Shown piece after piece: positions 9,087 through 16,223 of a stretch of 64,000 bases of DNA (positions are counted from its first letter, which is position 1; every line of letters begins with the position of its first letter). The position numbers and the translations under genes are program-made. A model generated the notes under the pieces. The model ran no database searches and was not told the DNA's origin. It was given only the letters and a program-made list of their open reading frames with translations. The stretch is from an uncultured Roseobacter sp. (GTDB taxonomy: Bacteria > Pseudomonadota > Alphaproteobacteria > Rhodobacterales > Rhodobacteraceae). Location of the stretch: assembly GCF_947495275.1 (NCBI RefSeq), contig NZ_CANLYL010000001.1:558001-622000 (forward strand), given 5' to 3'.

Positions 9087-10181
9087 TCACTCAGCCGCAA
9101 GCTCGCCGTTGTCAATCTGCTCTTGTTCAATACTCTCGAACAGTGCTTTGAAGTTCCCTTCGCCGAAACCGTCATCACCCTTGCGCTGGATAAACTCGAA
9201 GAAGATCGGGCCGATGACCGTTTTGGAGAATATCTGCAGCAGAATCTTCGTCTCGCCACCATCAACAACGCCTTCACCGTCAATCAGGATGCCGTGTTTT
9301 TTCATCCGGTCGAGCGGTTCTTCATGGCCGACAACGCGGTCATGGCTGAGCTTGTAATAACTGTCTGGCGGACCTGGCATGAACTTCAGTCCACGCGACG
9401 CAATCTCGTCGGTGCTGTCGTAGATATCGCTGGACCCAACGGCAATGTGCTGGATGCCCTCGCCCTTGTATTTTTTCAGATAGGACACGATCTGGCCGGT
9501 CTCACCTCTGTCTTCGTTGATCGGGATGCGGATGCGCCCGCAGGGCGATGTCAGCGCGCGGCTCAGAAGACCGGTGAACTTGCCCTCAATGTCGAAGAAC
9601 CGAATTTCCTTGAAGTTGAAGAGATCACCATAGAATTTGAACCACTTGTCCATGTTCCCCTTGTGGACATTGTGAGTGAGATGATCGAGATAGTAGAAGC
9701 CGACACCGGCAGGTTTGGACTGATCGGTCCAATCGAACTCCGTGTTGTAGGGGCTGGTGTCATAATACTGATCCACGAAGTACAGCAGCGACCCGCCGAT
9801 GCCGACGATGGCGGGAACATCCAATGCCTTGCCCGGACCCTCATATGGCGTGGCCCCTTTGGAGACCGCGTGATCGAAAGCCTGCTGGGCATCTACCACC
9901 CGCCACCCCATGGAAGGCGCGCAAGGCCCGTGGTCCTCAACGAACCGTGCAGCAAAACTGTCAGGATCAGCGTTCAGAACATAGGTGATATCGCCTTGCT
10001 GCCAAAGCTCTATCTGCTTGGTTTTGTGATTGGCAACATGGGCATATCCCATCCGCGCAAAAAGATCGCGCAGCTCTTGCGGGTCAGGGTGGGCAAACTC
10101 GACAAACTCAAAACCGTCGGTGCCAGCGGGGTTTTCTGCGGTGATGGTCGATTTTGGGGCGTCGTGCGGAAAGGGACCCAT
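9087..10181 (-). CDS. hppD: 4-hydroxyphenylpyruvate dioxygenase
   Basis: 364 residues, the normal length. The enzyme turns 4-hydroxyphenylpyruvate into homogentisate in tyrosine catabolism using Fe(II) and O2. Two VOC modules are visible. The three iron ligands are in place: His in YYLDHLTHNV, His in EGIQHIAVGSSDIY and Glu in GPIFFEFIQRKGD. The active-site end is GEGNFKALFESIE. The start ATG at 10181 is preceded by AGGAG; the frame extends to 10358 but that part covers the operator region. It is divergent from an Lrp/AsnC gene, and two inverted operators lie between them, so expression is probably controlled by an aromatic amino acid through that regulator. The next homogentisate-pathway gene is not in the window. 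Confidence 0.96.
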   Translation of the reverse strand: MGPFPHDAPKSTITAENPAGTDGFEFVEFAHPDPQELRDLFARMGYAHVANHKTKQIELWQQGDITYVLNADPDSFAARFVEDHGPCAPSMGWRVVDAQQAFDHAVSKGATPYEGPGKALDVPAIVGIGGSLLYFVDQYYDTSPYNTEFDWTDQSKPAGVGFYYLDHLTHNVHKGNMDKWFKFYGDLFNFKEIRFFDIEGKFTGLLSRALTSPCGRIRIPINEDRGETGQIVSYLKKYKGEGIQHIAVGSSDIYDSTDEIASRGLKFMPGPPDSYYKLSHDRVVGHEEPLDRMKKHGILIDGEGVVDGGETKILLQIFSKTVIGPIFFEFIQRKGDDGFGEGNFKALFESIEQEQIDNGELAAE

Positions 10182-10247
10182 GGTGTTGCTCCTGAATGCG
10201 GTGAGTCGCGATATGTCGCGCAATTTGAGGCACCATACCGCTAATTC

Positions 10248-10305
10248 TGCGCGAATTCCGCGCAAAGAGCCCGTGAGTTCTGGTAATTTGCGCGGAATTC
10301 GCGCA
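10248..10305. promoter_or_regulatory. paired palindromic operators between hppD and lrp-type gene
   Basis: A perfect 19-bp inverted repeat: positions 10248-10266 and 10287-10305 are exact reverse complements. Each arm is itself a dyad, TGCGCG-N5-CGCGCA with an AT-rich AATTC/GAATT centre. The two dyad centres are about 41 bp apart, close to four helical turns, which suits an Lrp-type octamer binding both at once. A related half-site (CGCGCAATTT) lies near 10218-10227, closer to hppD. Direct inspection supports the symmetry; binding by the adjacent Lrp/AsnC protein is inference. Confidence 0.8.
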
Positions 10306-10335
10306 CCATCAGCCAAAATACTGGAAAAGGCACGC

Positions 10336-10794
10336 ATGATGTTGGACGCCGTGGACACCCGCCTGTTGTCAGCGCTTCAAAAGAACGCCCATCTGACCGC
10401 GCAACAACTGGGGGAGATGTTGCACCTTTCCCCGAGTCAGGCAGGACGCCGTCGTCAGCGGCTCGAAAGCGACGGATACATTCAGGCCTACGTCGCACGT
10501 CTTGATCCGGGCCATCTTGGGTTACATGTGCAAGGCTTTGTGCAGGTCCACCTGGGCACACATGGGCCTGATCACTCCACAAGTTTCGCGCGGCTGGTCA
10601 ATACACGCCCAGAGATCACCAGTGCATGGACAATGACCGGTGATGCAGATTATCTATTGAGGGTCTACTGTGCTGATTTGCCCGCCTTAAATGCATTGAT
10701 ACACGACGTACTCCTGCCCCATCCCGCCGTGGCCCGTGTTCACAGCCAAATCGTGATGGATCAACTCAAGACCGACGGGCCTTTGCCAACCTGA
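10336..10794 (+). CDS. Lrp/AsnC family regulator, probable HPPD regulator
   Basis: 152 residues. An N-terminal AsnC-type helix-turn-helix (LDAVDTRLLSALQKNAHLTA, then LSPSQAGRRRQRLESDGYI) is joined to a RAM/ACT ligand-binding domain containing TRPEITSAWTMTGDADYLLR, the family's effector-site signature. ATGs at 10336 and 10339 are both possible. The frame is open upstream to 10030, but that stretch is antisense to hppD. These proteins form octamers that wrap DNA and answer to amino acids. The divergent hppD and the duplicated dyads suggest a specific tyrosine or phenylalanine responder that also controls itself. The ligand is not shown by sequence. Confidence 0.92.
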   Translation: MMLDAVDTRLLSALQKNAHLTAQQLGEMLHLSPSQAGRRRQRLESDGYIQAYVARLDPGHLGLHVQGFVQVHLGTHGPDHSTSFARLVNTRPEITSAWTMTGDADYLLRVYCADLPALNALIHDVLLPHPAVARVHSQIVMDQLKTDGPLPT

Positions 10795-10819
10795 CGCCCC
10801 TAAAGGAGACCGCGCCGAC

Positions 10820-12694
10820 ATGGAAAGCTTCCTTTTCCAAGCCTCTATTTACCTTGCTGCCGCCGTAATCGCAGTACCCATCGCGGCGCGGCTGGGTCTG
10901 GGCTCCGTGCTTGGGTATTTGGCTGCCGGGATCATGATCGGCCCGGTGTTGGGGCTTGTCGGCGCGGAAACCGAAGACCTGCAACACTTTGCAGAATTCG
11001 GCGTGGTCATGATGCTGTTCCTGATCGGTCTGGAGCTGGAACCCCGCGCGCTTTGGGATATGCGTCACCGGTTGATCGGGCTAGGCGGCCTGCAGGTTGG
11101 GCTGAGCACACTTGCAATCATGGTCATCGCGATGGCCTATCACCAGCCTTGGGGGGTGGCGCTTGCCATTGGTCTGACCCTTTCGCTGAGCTCTACCGCG
11201 ATCGTTCTGCAAACCCTGTCGGAAAAAGGGTTGATGCAGACCAGCGGTGGCCGGTCGGTCTTTTCGGTCCTGCTGACCCAAGACATTGCCGTGATTCCAA
11301 TCCTTGCCTTCCTGCCTTTGCTGGTTGCTGCCATGCCCGCGCATATGGCCTCGGATGGCTCGATCCTGCGTGCCGGAGAAAAGGCGCATGGCTCAGGTCA
11401 TCACAGCCTGTCGCTTGTGGAAGGGTTGCCCGGCTGGGGCGTGACGCTGGTCACCATCGCCGCCATCGGTGCCGTCGTGCTGGCGGGCGTGTTTCTGACC
11501 CGGCCGCTCTTTAGATACATCCACTCCGCGCGTCTGCGCGAAATGTACACAGCCCTTGCGCTGCTGATTGTCGTGGGGATTTCATTCCTGATGATGCTTG
11601 TGGGGCTCTCACCAGCACTGGGCGCATTTCTGGCGGGCGTCGTCCTTGCAAGCTCGGAATTCCGTCATGAACTGGAAACTGACCTTGAGCCCTTCAAGGG
11701 TTTGTTATTAGGACTCTTTTTCATTACGGTCGGGGCCGGGATCAACTTTAACCTGCTGTTTGACAACATGCCTGCGATCATCGCGATGTCGCTGCTGGTG
11801 ATCATCGTGAAGGGGCTGATCCTCTATTTCCTGGCCCGCGCTTTCAAGCTGAAAGGCAAAGACCAATGGCTCTTTGCGCTGGCTCTGGCGCAGGCTGGCG
11901 AGTTCGGCTTCGTGCTGGTGTCATTCTCGGTCGTGCAAGGCGTCATTCCGGTGGATGTGGCGGAAACGCTGCTGTTGGTGATCGCCATGTCGATGCTGAT
12001 CGCGCCGCTGCTCTTCATGCTCTACGACCTGTTGTCCAAAAGGTCAGCCGACGCCAAAGAGCAGCATCCCGAAGATGAGATCGACATTGAAGGTCCGGTC
12101 ATCATCGCAGGCATCGGCCGCTTTGGTCAGATCGTCAATCGTCTGGTGCAGGCCAACGGCTTTAACACGGTTGTTCTGGATCATGACATGGAGGTCATCG
12201 CGGTAATGCGCCGGTTTGGCTTCAAGGGGTTTCTCGGCGACCCTACCCGCCCGGACATCCTGCGCGCGGCAGGGCTCGAATCCGCACGCGTGCTTGTGGT
12301 GGCTCTTGATGATCAGGATGCCGCCATCAAGCTGGTCAAATACGCCCGAAAACTCCGGCCTGATATGCACATCGTGGCGCGCGCGCGTGACCGGACCCAC
12401 GTTTACCGCCTCTATCAGGCGGGTGCCGACGACATCGTTCGGGAGCTGTTTGACAGTTCTCTGCGCGCAGGCCGCTACGTACTGGAGAACATGGGGCTCA
12501 GCGAATATGAAGCCGCCGAGGCAGAGCGGATATTCTATCATCATGATCGCCATTCCGTGCAGGAACTGGCGCAGCTTTGGGACCCGGCAGTGCCCGCCAG
12601 CCAGAACCCGGCTTATCTGGCGCGCGCCAAGGAACTGCAAAAAGAGCTGGAGACGGCATTTCTCAGCCGCGACAGCGAAAAAAAACGCGCGTGA
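10820..12694 (+). CDS. Kef-type K+/H+ antiporter, CPA2 family with RCK domain
   Basis: 624 residues. About 12 hydrophobic segments cover residues 1-400 (Na+/H+ exchanger fold, with GLGSVLGYLAAGIMIGPVLG near the start). An RCK N-terminal NAD-binding domain follows (VIIAGIGRFGQIVNRL; GxGxxG-type loop), then ARARDRTHVYRLYQAGADDI as in KefB/KefC. A His-rich loop (HGSGHHSLSLVEG) between two membrane segments is uncommon. It should export K+ in exchange for H+ during electrophile or alkali stress. AAAGGAGA precedes the ATG. No KefF/KefG partner lies nearby. The exact member (KefB, KefC or YbaL-like) cannot be fixed. The gene ends at a shared terminator with cobT. Confidence 0.93.
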   Translation: MESFLFQASIYLAAAVIAVPIAARLGLGSVLGYLAAGIMIGPVLGLVGAETEDLQHFAEFGVVMMLFLIGLELEPRALWDMRHRLIGLGGLQVGLSTLAIMVIAMAYHQPWGVALAIGLTLSLSSTAIVLQTLSEKGLMQTSGGRSVFSVLLTQDIAVIPILAFLPLLVAAMPAHMASDGSILRAGEKAHGSGHHSLSLVEGLPGWGVTLVTIAAIGAVVLAGVFLTRPLFRYIHSARLREMYTALALLIVVGISFLMMLVGLSPALGAFLAGVVLASSEFRHELETDLEPFKGLLLGLFFITVGAGINFNLLFDNMPAIIAMSLLVIIVKGLILYFLARAFKLKGKDQWLFALALAQAGEFGFVLVSFSVVQGVIPVDVAETLLLVIAMSMLIAPLLFMLYDLLSKRSADAKEQHPEDEIDIEGPVIIAGIGRFGQIVNRLVQANGFNTVVLDHDMEVIAVMRRFGFKGFLGDPTRPDILRAAGLESARVLVVALDDQDAAIKLVKYARKLRPDMHIVARARDRTHVYRLYQAGADDIVRELFDSSLRAGRYVLENMGLSEYEAAEAERIFYHHDRHSVQELAQLWDPAVPASQNPAYLARAKELQKELETAFLSRDSEKKRA

Positions 12695-12704
12695 CGTAAA
12701 CGCC

Positions 12705-12733
12705 GCCGCCGTCTGCATAAAACAGACCGCGGC
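12705..12733. terminator. bidirectional terminator, kef-type gene / cobT
   Basis: An 11-bp stem with one mismatch (GCCGCCGTCTG / CAGACCGCGGC) around a 7-base loop. GGTTTTC follows on the plus side, and an A-rich tract lies a little further out on the other side. It sits between convergent genes. Confidence 0.65.
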
Positions 12734-12741
12734 GCTGGTTT

Positions 12742-13755
12742 TCAGCCTTCCGATACGCCTGCTTCGGCAAATGTCGCCATATCACTCAGACAGGCAACGG
12801 CGGCCTTGAGCACCCCCAAGGACAAGGCACCACCCGACGCTTCGCCCAGACGCAACCCCAGGGACAGCAACGGCTTTTTGCCCAAAGCCTCAAGAAGCCG
12901 CCCATGCGCGCCTTCCGCACTCAAATGTCCGGCCATGCAATGATCGAGCGCGCCTTTTTCCGTTTTTTCCAGACAGGCCGCCGCAGCACAGCAAATGAAC
13001 CCGTCAAGCAGGACAGGAATGCGCAGGCTGCGCGCGCGGGCGATGGCCCCGGCCATGCCGGCCAGTTCGCGCCCGCCCAGCCGCCGCAGCATTTCCAGAC
13101 CGTCCCCCTGACCGCCATGCAGCGCGACACCTTCGCGGACCACACGGATCTTGTTTGAAAGACCTACGTCATCGACACCTGTGCCACGGCCCGTCCAGCT
13201 TTCCGGCTCGCCCCCCAGAAGGGCTGTCGCCAGCGCGGCGGCCGGTGTCGTATTGCCGATGCCCATCTCTCCGGTCACCAGCACGTCTGCGCTTTCATCA
13301 ACGGCCTCCCAGCCCGCCAGCAAGGCCGCGCAAAACTCCTCGTCGTTCATTGCCGGGGCCTTGGTAAAATCTGCGGTCGGCGTTCCCAGCGAGAGAGCAT
13401 GGACGTCCAGCTTTGCGCCAAAGGTCTTGGCCAGTTGGTTGATTGCCGCGCCTCCATGCTGAAAATTCAGTACCATCTGCTCGGTGACTTCGGGGGGAAA
13501 TGCAGAAACACCCTGCGCCGCAACGCCGTGGTTCCCGGCAAAAACGATCACCTGGGGTGATGTAATTTCCGGCCTCTCGGTGCCCCGCCATCCCGCATAC
13601 CACACTGCAAGCTCTTCGAGCTGCCCCAAAGCACCCGGTGGTTTGGTTAACTGGCCATTACGCGCCTGCGCGGCCGAGACAGCAGCAGCGTCATTGTCGG
13701 GCTGAGTGGACAAAATCGACCGAAATCCGGCCAGATCGGAAAAAGCTGCTGTCAT
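12742..13755 (-). CDS. cobT: nicotinate-nucleotide-dimethylbenzimidazole phosphoribosyltransferase
   Basis: 337 residues. This enzyme activates the cobalamin lower ligand by making alpha-ribazole phosphate from nicotinate mononucleotide and dimethylbenzimidazole. Seen are [19 protein letters not shown] near the start, [43 protein letters not shown] and the C-terminal [13 protein letters not shown], whose Glu is the catalytic base in the CobT family. The ATG at 13755 follows GAGGTAG; the frame extends to 13860 without family-like sequence. It is divergent from cobS 82 bp away, so the two lower-ligand assembly steps sit back to back. The gap is too short for a cobalamin riboswitch. Confidence 0.96.
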   Translation of the reverse strand: MTAAFSDLAGFRSILSTQPDNDAAAVSAAQARNGQLTKPPGALGQLEELAVWYAGWRGTERPEITSPQVIVFAGNHGVAAQGVSAFPPEVTEQMVLNFQHGGAAINQLAKTFGAKLDVHALSLGTPTADFTKAPAMNDEEFCAALLAGWEAVDESADVLVTGEMGIGNTTPAAALATALLGGEPESWTGRGTGVDDVGLSNKIRVVREGVALHGGQGDGLEMLRRLGGRELAGMAGAIARARSLRIPVLLDGFICCAAAACLEKTEKGALDHCMAGHLSAEGAHGRLLEALGKKPLLSLGLRLGEASGGALSLGVLKAAVACLSDMATFAEAGVSEG

Positions 13756-13837
13756 TTGACTACCTCGGTTGCAACATTCATCGCACCTCATTACCCAATG
13801 CTGACCGACCGGCAAGACGCGAAAAGGCCCCTTTTTC

Positions 13838-14599
13838 ATGAAAACCGACAGATTGCCCAAATGGTTGGTCGACCTGCTCCTGGCCGCGACGCTTCTGACA
13901 CGGCTGCCGCTGCCGCGATTGCCGGATATGTCCTACGCTCGGATGGGCAACGCAGTCTGGACTTATCCCATTGTCGGTGCCGCTCTGGGCGGTCTGGCGG
14001 CGCTGTTTGGTCATCTGCTCTTGATGCTGGGGCTGCCCGACAGCTTTGCGGCAGGTGGGCTGCTGGCGATTTTAATATTGATCACGGGTGCTATGCATGA
14101 GGATGGTCTCGCCGATAGCGCCGACGGATTTTGGGGTGGGTTTGATTCAAACCGCCGTTTGGAGATCATGAAGGACAGCCATTTGGGCACCTACGGCCTC
14201 CTGGCGCTGCTTTTCGTGACCGGTCTTCGGTGGCTGGCCTATGCCTCACTCCTGCCTCTGGGTATTCTGCCGGTCATTGCGGCAACCGCCCTGTCCCGAA
14301 GCGCGATGCCCGTGCTGATGGCGGCTCTGCCGAACGCCCGTGACAGCGGGCTTTCCCATAGCGTTGGTCGCCCTGCCATGCCCGTCGCGATCTTGGGATT
14401 GGCGCTTGGTTTGTTGATTGCAGGCAGTTGTGTCGGGTTGCCGGTGTTCGCCGCCCTGATCCTGACGCTGGCAGTGGCGATCAGCATCGGGGCACTGGCC
14501 AAGGCGAAAATCGGAGGTCAGACAGGTGATGTTCTGGGGGCCACTCAGCAATTGACCGAAGTTTCAATCCTGGCCGTGCTGGTTATCCAGCTGACATAA
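13838..14599 (+). CDS. cobS: adenosylcobinamide-GDP ribazoletransferase (cobalamin synthase)
   Basis: 253 residues. This integral membrane enzyme joins adenosylcobinamide-GDP with alpha-ribazole phosphate in the last steps of cobalamin assembly. It opens [20 protein letters not shown], as in CobS proteins. [18 protein letters not shown] is the conserved Mg2+-binding loop, followed by [15 protein letters not shown]. There are about six membrane helices. The ATG at 13838 has only a weak ribosome binding site. It is divergent from cobT, which supplies its substrate, and ends in a strong terminator shared with the convergent carD. Confidence 0.96.
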   Translation: MKTDRLPKWLVDLLLAATLLTRLPLPRLPDMSYARMGNAVWTYPIVGAALGGLAALFGHLLLMLGLPDSFAAGGLLAILILITGAMHEDGLADSADGFWGGFDSNRRLEIMKDSHLGTYGLLALLFVTGLRWLAYASLLPLGILPVIAATALSRSAMPVLMAALPNARDSGLSHSVGRPAMPVAILGLALGLLIAGSCVGLPVFAALILTLAVAISIGALAKAKIGGQTGDVLGATQQLTEVSILAVLVIQLT

Positions 14600-14604
14600 A
14601 AAAA

Positions 14605-14626
14605 ACCGCGCCAGTGTTGGCGCGGT
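14605..14626. terminator. bidirectional intrinsic terminator, cobS / carD
   Basis: A perfect 9-bp stem ACCGCGCCA/TGGCGCGGT with a GTGT loop, A-rich on the left and TCTTTGTTTTC on the right. It serves two convergent genes. Confidence 0.9.
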
Positions 14627-14649
14627 CTTTGTTTTCGATCCGAGGTACC

Positions 14650-15162
14650 TCAGGCCGCGACGCGGCTTTCCAACACATCCCCGACTTGTTTGGCCGCCGC
14701 GAGTTCATCGCCACCACTTACAGCGGCCACTTCACGGGTCAAACGCTCAAGCGCCGCCTCATAGAGTTGGCGTTCGGAATAGCTCTGCTCGCGCTGGTCA
14801 TCCGTGCGGTGCAGATCACGCACAACTTCCGCAATCGCGATCAGATCACCGGAATTGATCTTTTGCTCATATTCCTGCGCCCTGCGCGACCACATGGCCC
14901 GCTTGACCTTGGCCTTCCCCTTCAATGTCTTCATCGCGTGGGTAATGACATCAGGAGAGCTCAGCGCCCGCATCCCGATTTCGGTCGCCTTATGGGTCGG
15001 CACCCGCAAAGTCATCTTGTCCTTCTCAAAAGAGATGACAAAGAGTTCCAGCGAAATGCCTGCGACTTCCTGTTCTTCAACCGAGATGATCTGACCCACG
15101 CCATGCGCAGGGTAGACAACAAACTCGTTGGGGCGGAAATCAAGCTTCTTCGATTTGGTCAT
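14650..15162 (-). CDS. carD: CarD family RNA polymerase-binding regulator
   Basis: 170 residues. The N-terminal Tudor-like RNA polymerase-interaction domain (DFRPNEFVVYPAHGVGQI; IPVxxxxxxxLRVP-type strand KDKMTLRVPTHKATEIGMR) is followed by a helical DNA-binding domain with the conserved tryptophan in KVKRAMWSRRAQEYEQKI. In alphaproteobacteria CarD binds the RNAP beta subunit and stabilises open complexes at many promoters, notably those with a weak -10 region, so it is a global factor. The ATG at 15162 is the family start. About 290 bases lie upstream before the ferredoxin gene, including a TATAAT on the reverse strand at 15332-15337. Confidence 0.95.
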   Translation of the reverse strand: MTKSKKLDFRPNEFVVYPAHGVGQIISVEEQEVAGISLELFVISFEKDKMTLRVPTHKATEIGMRALSSPDVITHAMKTLKGKAKVKRAMWSRRAQEYEQKINSGDLIAIAEVVRDLHRTDDQREQSYSERQLYEAALERLTREVAAVSGGDELAAAKQVGDVLESRVAA

Positions 15163-15454
15163 TCAGTGTTCCTTAGAAAACGGCGCTGCCAATCCCGACA
15201 ATCGACAGTCAAAAACACACCGAGCGGAGACCGTTAGGTCACGCGTCCAAGTGTGAACATGCCGATTTTTCAGAGCCCTCCCCCTTCTGGGGGCGGAGCG
15301 ATTGCGTCGTCCGTTATTACTTTGCGAAGGTATTATAACACAAAAAGCGACCCTAAAAAAGCTGCCGCAGCGTCATCTGTGGAAAAATCGCGCCGAATAA
15401 GGCTGTTAGGCCGCAAAACCAAAGCGTTCCAAGCTCGAATCGGTGGTGACGGAC
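15163..15454. promoter_or_regulatory. carD upstream region with candidate -10
   Basis: 292 bases between carD and the end of the ferredoxin gene. On the reverse strand a TATAAT at 15337-15332 could be a -10 box for carD, leaving a long leader of ~160 bases. No good TTGACA-like -35 sits 17 bases before it. A short GCTG/CAGC hairpin followed by six T residues (reverse strand, about 15360-15375) could end ferredoxin transcription. Confidence 0.3.
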
Positions 15455-15793
15455 CTAGCCGCCTTCGCCGGGTGTTTCGGAAAAATACTTCTCAAGCTTC
15501 CCGGTTTCCCCGTCGCGCTCTTCTGCGTCTGGCAGAGGGTCTTTCTTGGTGATGATCACCGGCCACATTTCGGAATACTTGCGATTGAACTCGACCCACT
15601 TTTCCATATCCGGTTCGGTGTCCGGGCGGATCGCATCCGCGGGACATTCCGGTTCACACACGCCGCAATCGATGCATTCGTCTGGGTGAATGACCAGCAT
15701 GTTTTCACCTTCATAGAAGCAATCCACCGGGCATACTTCGACGCAGTCGGTGTATTTGCAGGCAATGCAGCTGTCGTTCACGATATAGGTCAT
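15455..15793 (-). CDS. fdxA: seven-iron ferredoxin FdxA
   Basis: 112 residues, typical of the Azotobacter FdI-like 7Fe class. Cys9, Cys17 and Cys21 with a later Cys can hold the [3Fe-4S] cluster. [12 protein letters not shown] (Cys40, 43, 46 with Cys50 and the earlier cysteines) gives the [4Fe-4S] cluster. The C-terminal extension ([20 protein letters not shown]) is characteristic. It acts as a small soluble electron carrier whose partners in this organism are not evident. GAGGG precedes the ATG. It lies downstream of the S4-domain gene on the same strand with a ~50-bp gap, an arrangement often seen together with carD in Rhodobacterales. Confidence 0.95.
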   Translation of the reverse strand: MTYIVNDSCIACKYTDCVEVCPVDCFYEGENMLVIHPDECIDCGVCEPECPADAIRPDTEPDMEKWVEFNRKYSEMWPVIITKKDPLPDAEERDGETGKLEKYFSETPGEGG

Positions 15794-15845
15794 CGGACCC
15801 TCTTTTCGGATTGTGTCAGAGCGCTAGCTAAATCAGCCGCCCGTA

Positions 15846-16223
15846 TCATTCAAGAGAGCGCGCCTTAGAAAGATCAAGCATGCGACGATCACGCTTGGTC
15901 GGGCGACCTTTTCCCTCATAGCCCGGGTTTTCAGGAGGCGTGTTCTTTGATTCAGGCTCTGGCGGGGACAAATCCGTATAAAGAGCCTGAGCTTCGGGCG
16001 CTGGCCCGCGCCTTTGACCAATGGCATCTATCCGGATCACGCGAACTTGATCGCCCTGCACAAAGGTCAGCACATCCTCGGGCCCGATCATCTGACTGCG
16101 TTTTTCTGTACGGCTCCCGTTGACCCTTACCTCCCCCGCAGAAACCCGGGCCGCGGCAAGCGAACGGGTCTTGAAAAACCGCGCATGCCACAACCACTTG
16201 TCCAGTCGAAGCTCATCCGCCAA
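15846..16223 (-). CDS. S4 domain RNA-binding protein (Hsp15-like)
   Basis: 125 residues. The S4 fold covers residues 5-60 (LRLDKWLWHARFFKTRSLAA, then GEVRVNG) as in Hsp15/HslR, which binds stalled 50S subunits carrying nascent chains. The C-terminal half is a charged, Pro/Glu/Arg-rich tail without a recognised fold. The start is a TTG at 16223-16221, immediately after the TAG stop of the upstream helicase gene. No ATG in frame fits the fold, and AAGGA lies ~10 bases upstream inside the helicase gene, so translation is probably coupled to it. Placement after an RNA helicase suggests a shared RNA or ribosome role, which is inference. Confidence 0.88.
   Translation of the reverse strand: MADELRLDKWLWHARFFKTRSLAAARVSAGEVRVNGSRTEKRSQMIGPEDVLTFVQGDQVRVIRIDAIGQRRGPAPEAQALYTDLSPPEPESKNTPPENPGYEGKGRPTKRDRRMLDLSKARSLE

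Noticed and set aside
9000-10244. 414-codon forward open frame antisense to hppD
   Set aside because: It mirrors a well-identified gene in a high-GC genome and has no ribosome binding site or family-like sequence.
13756-13837. possible cobalamin riboswitch between cobT and cobS
   Set aside because: The 82-base gap is too short and lacks the conserved B12-box sequence.
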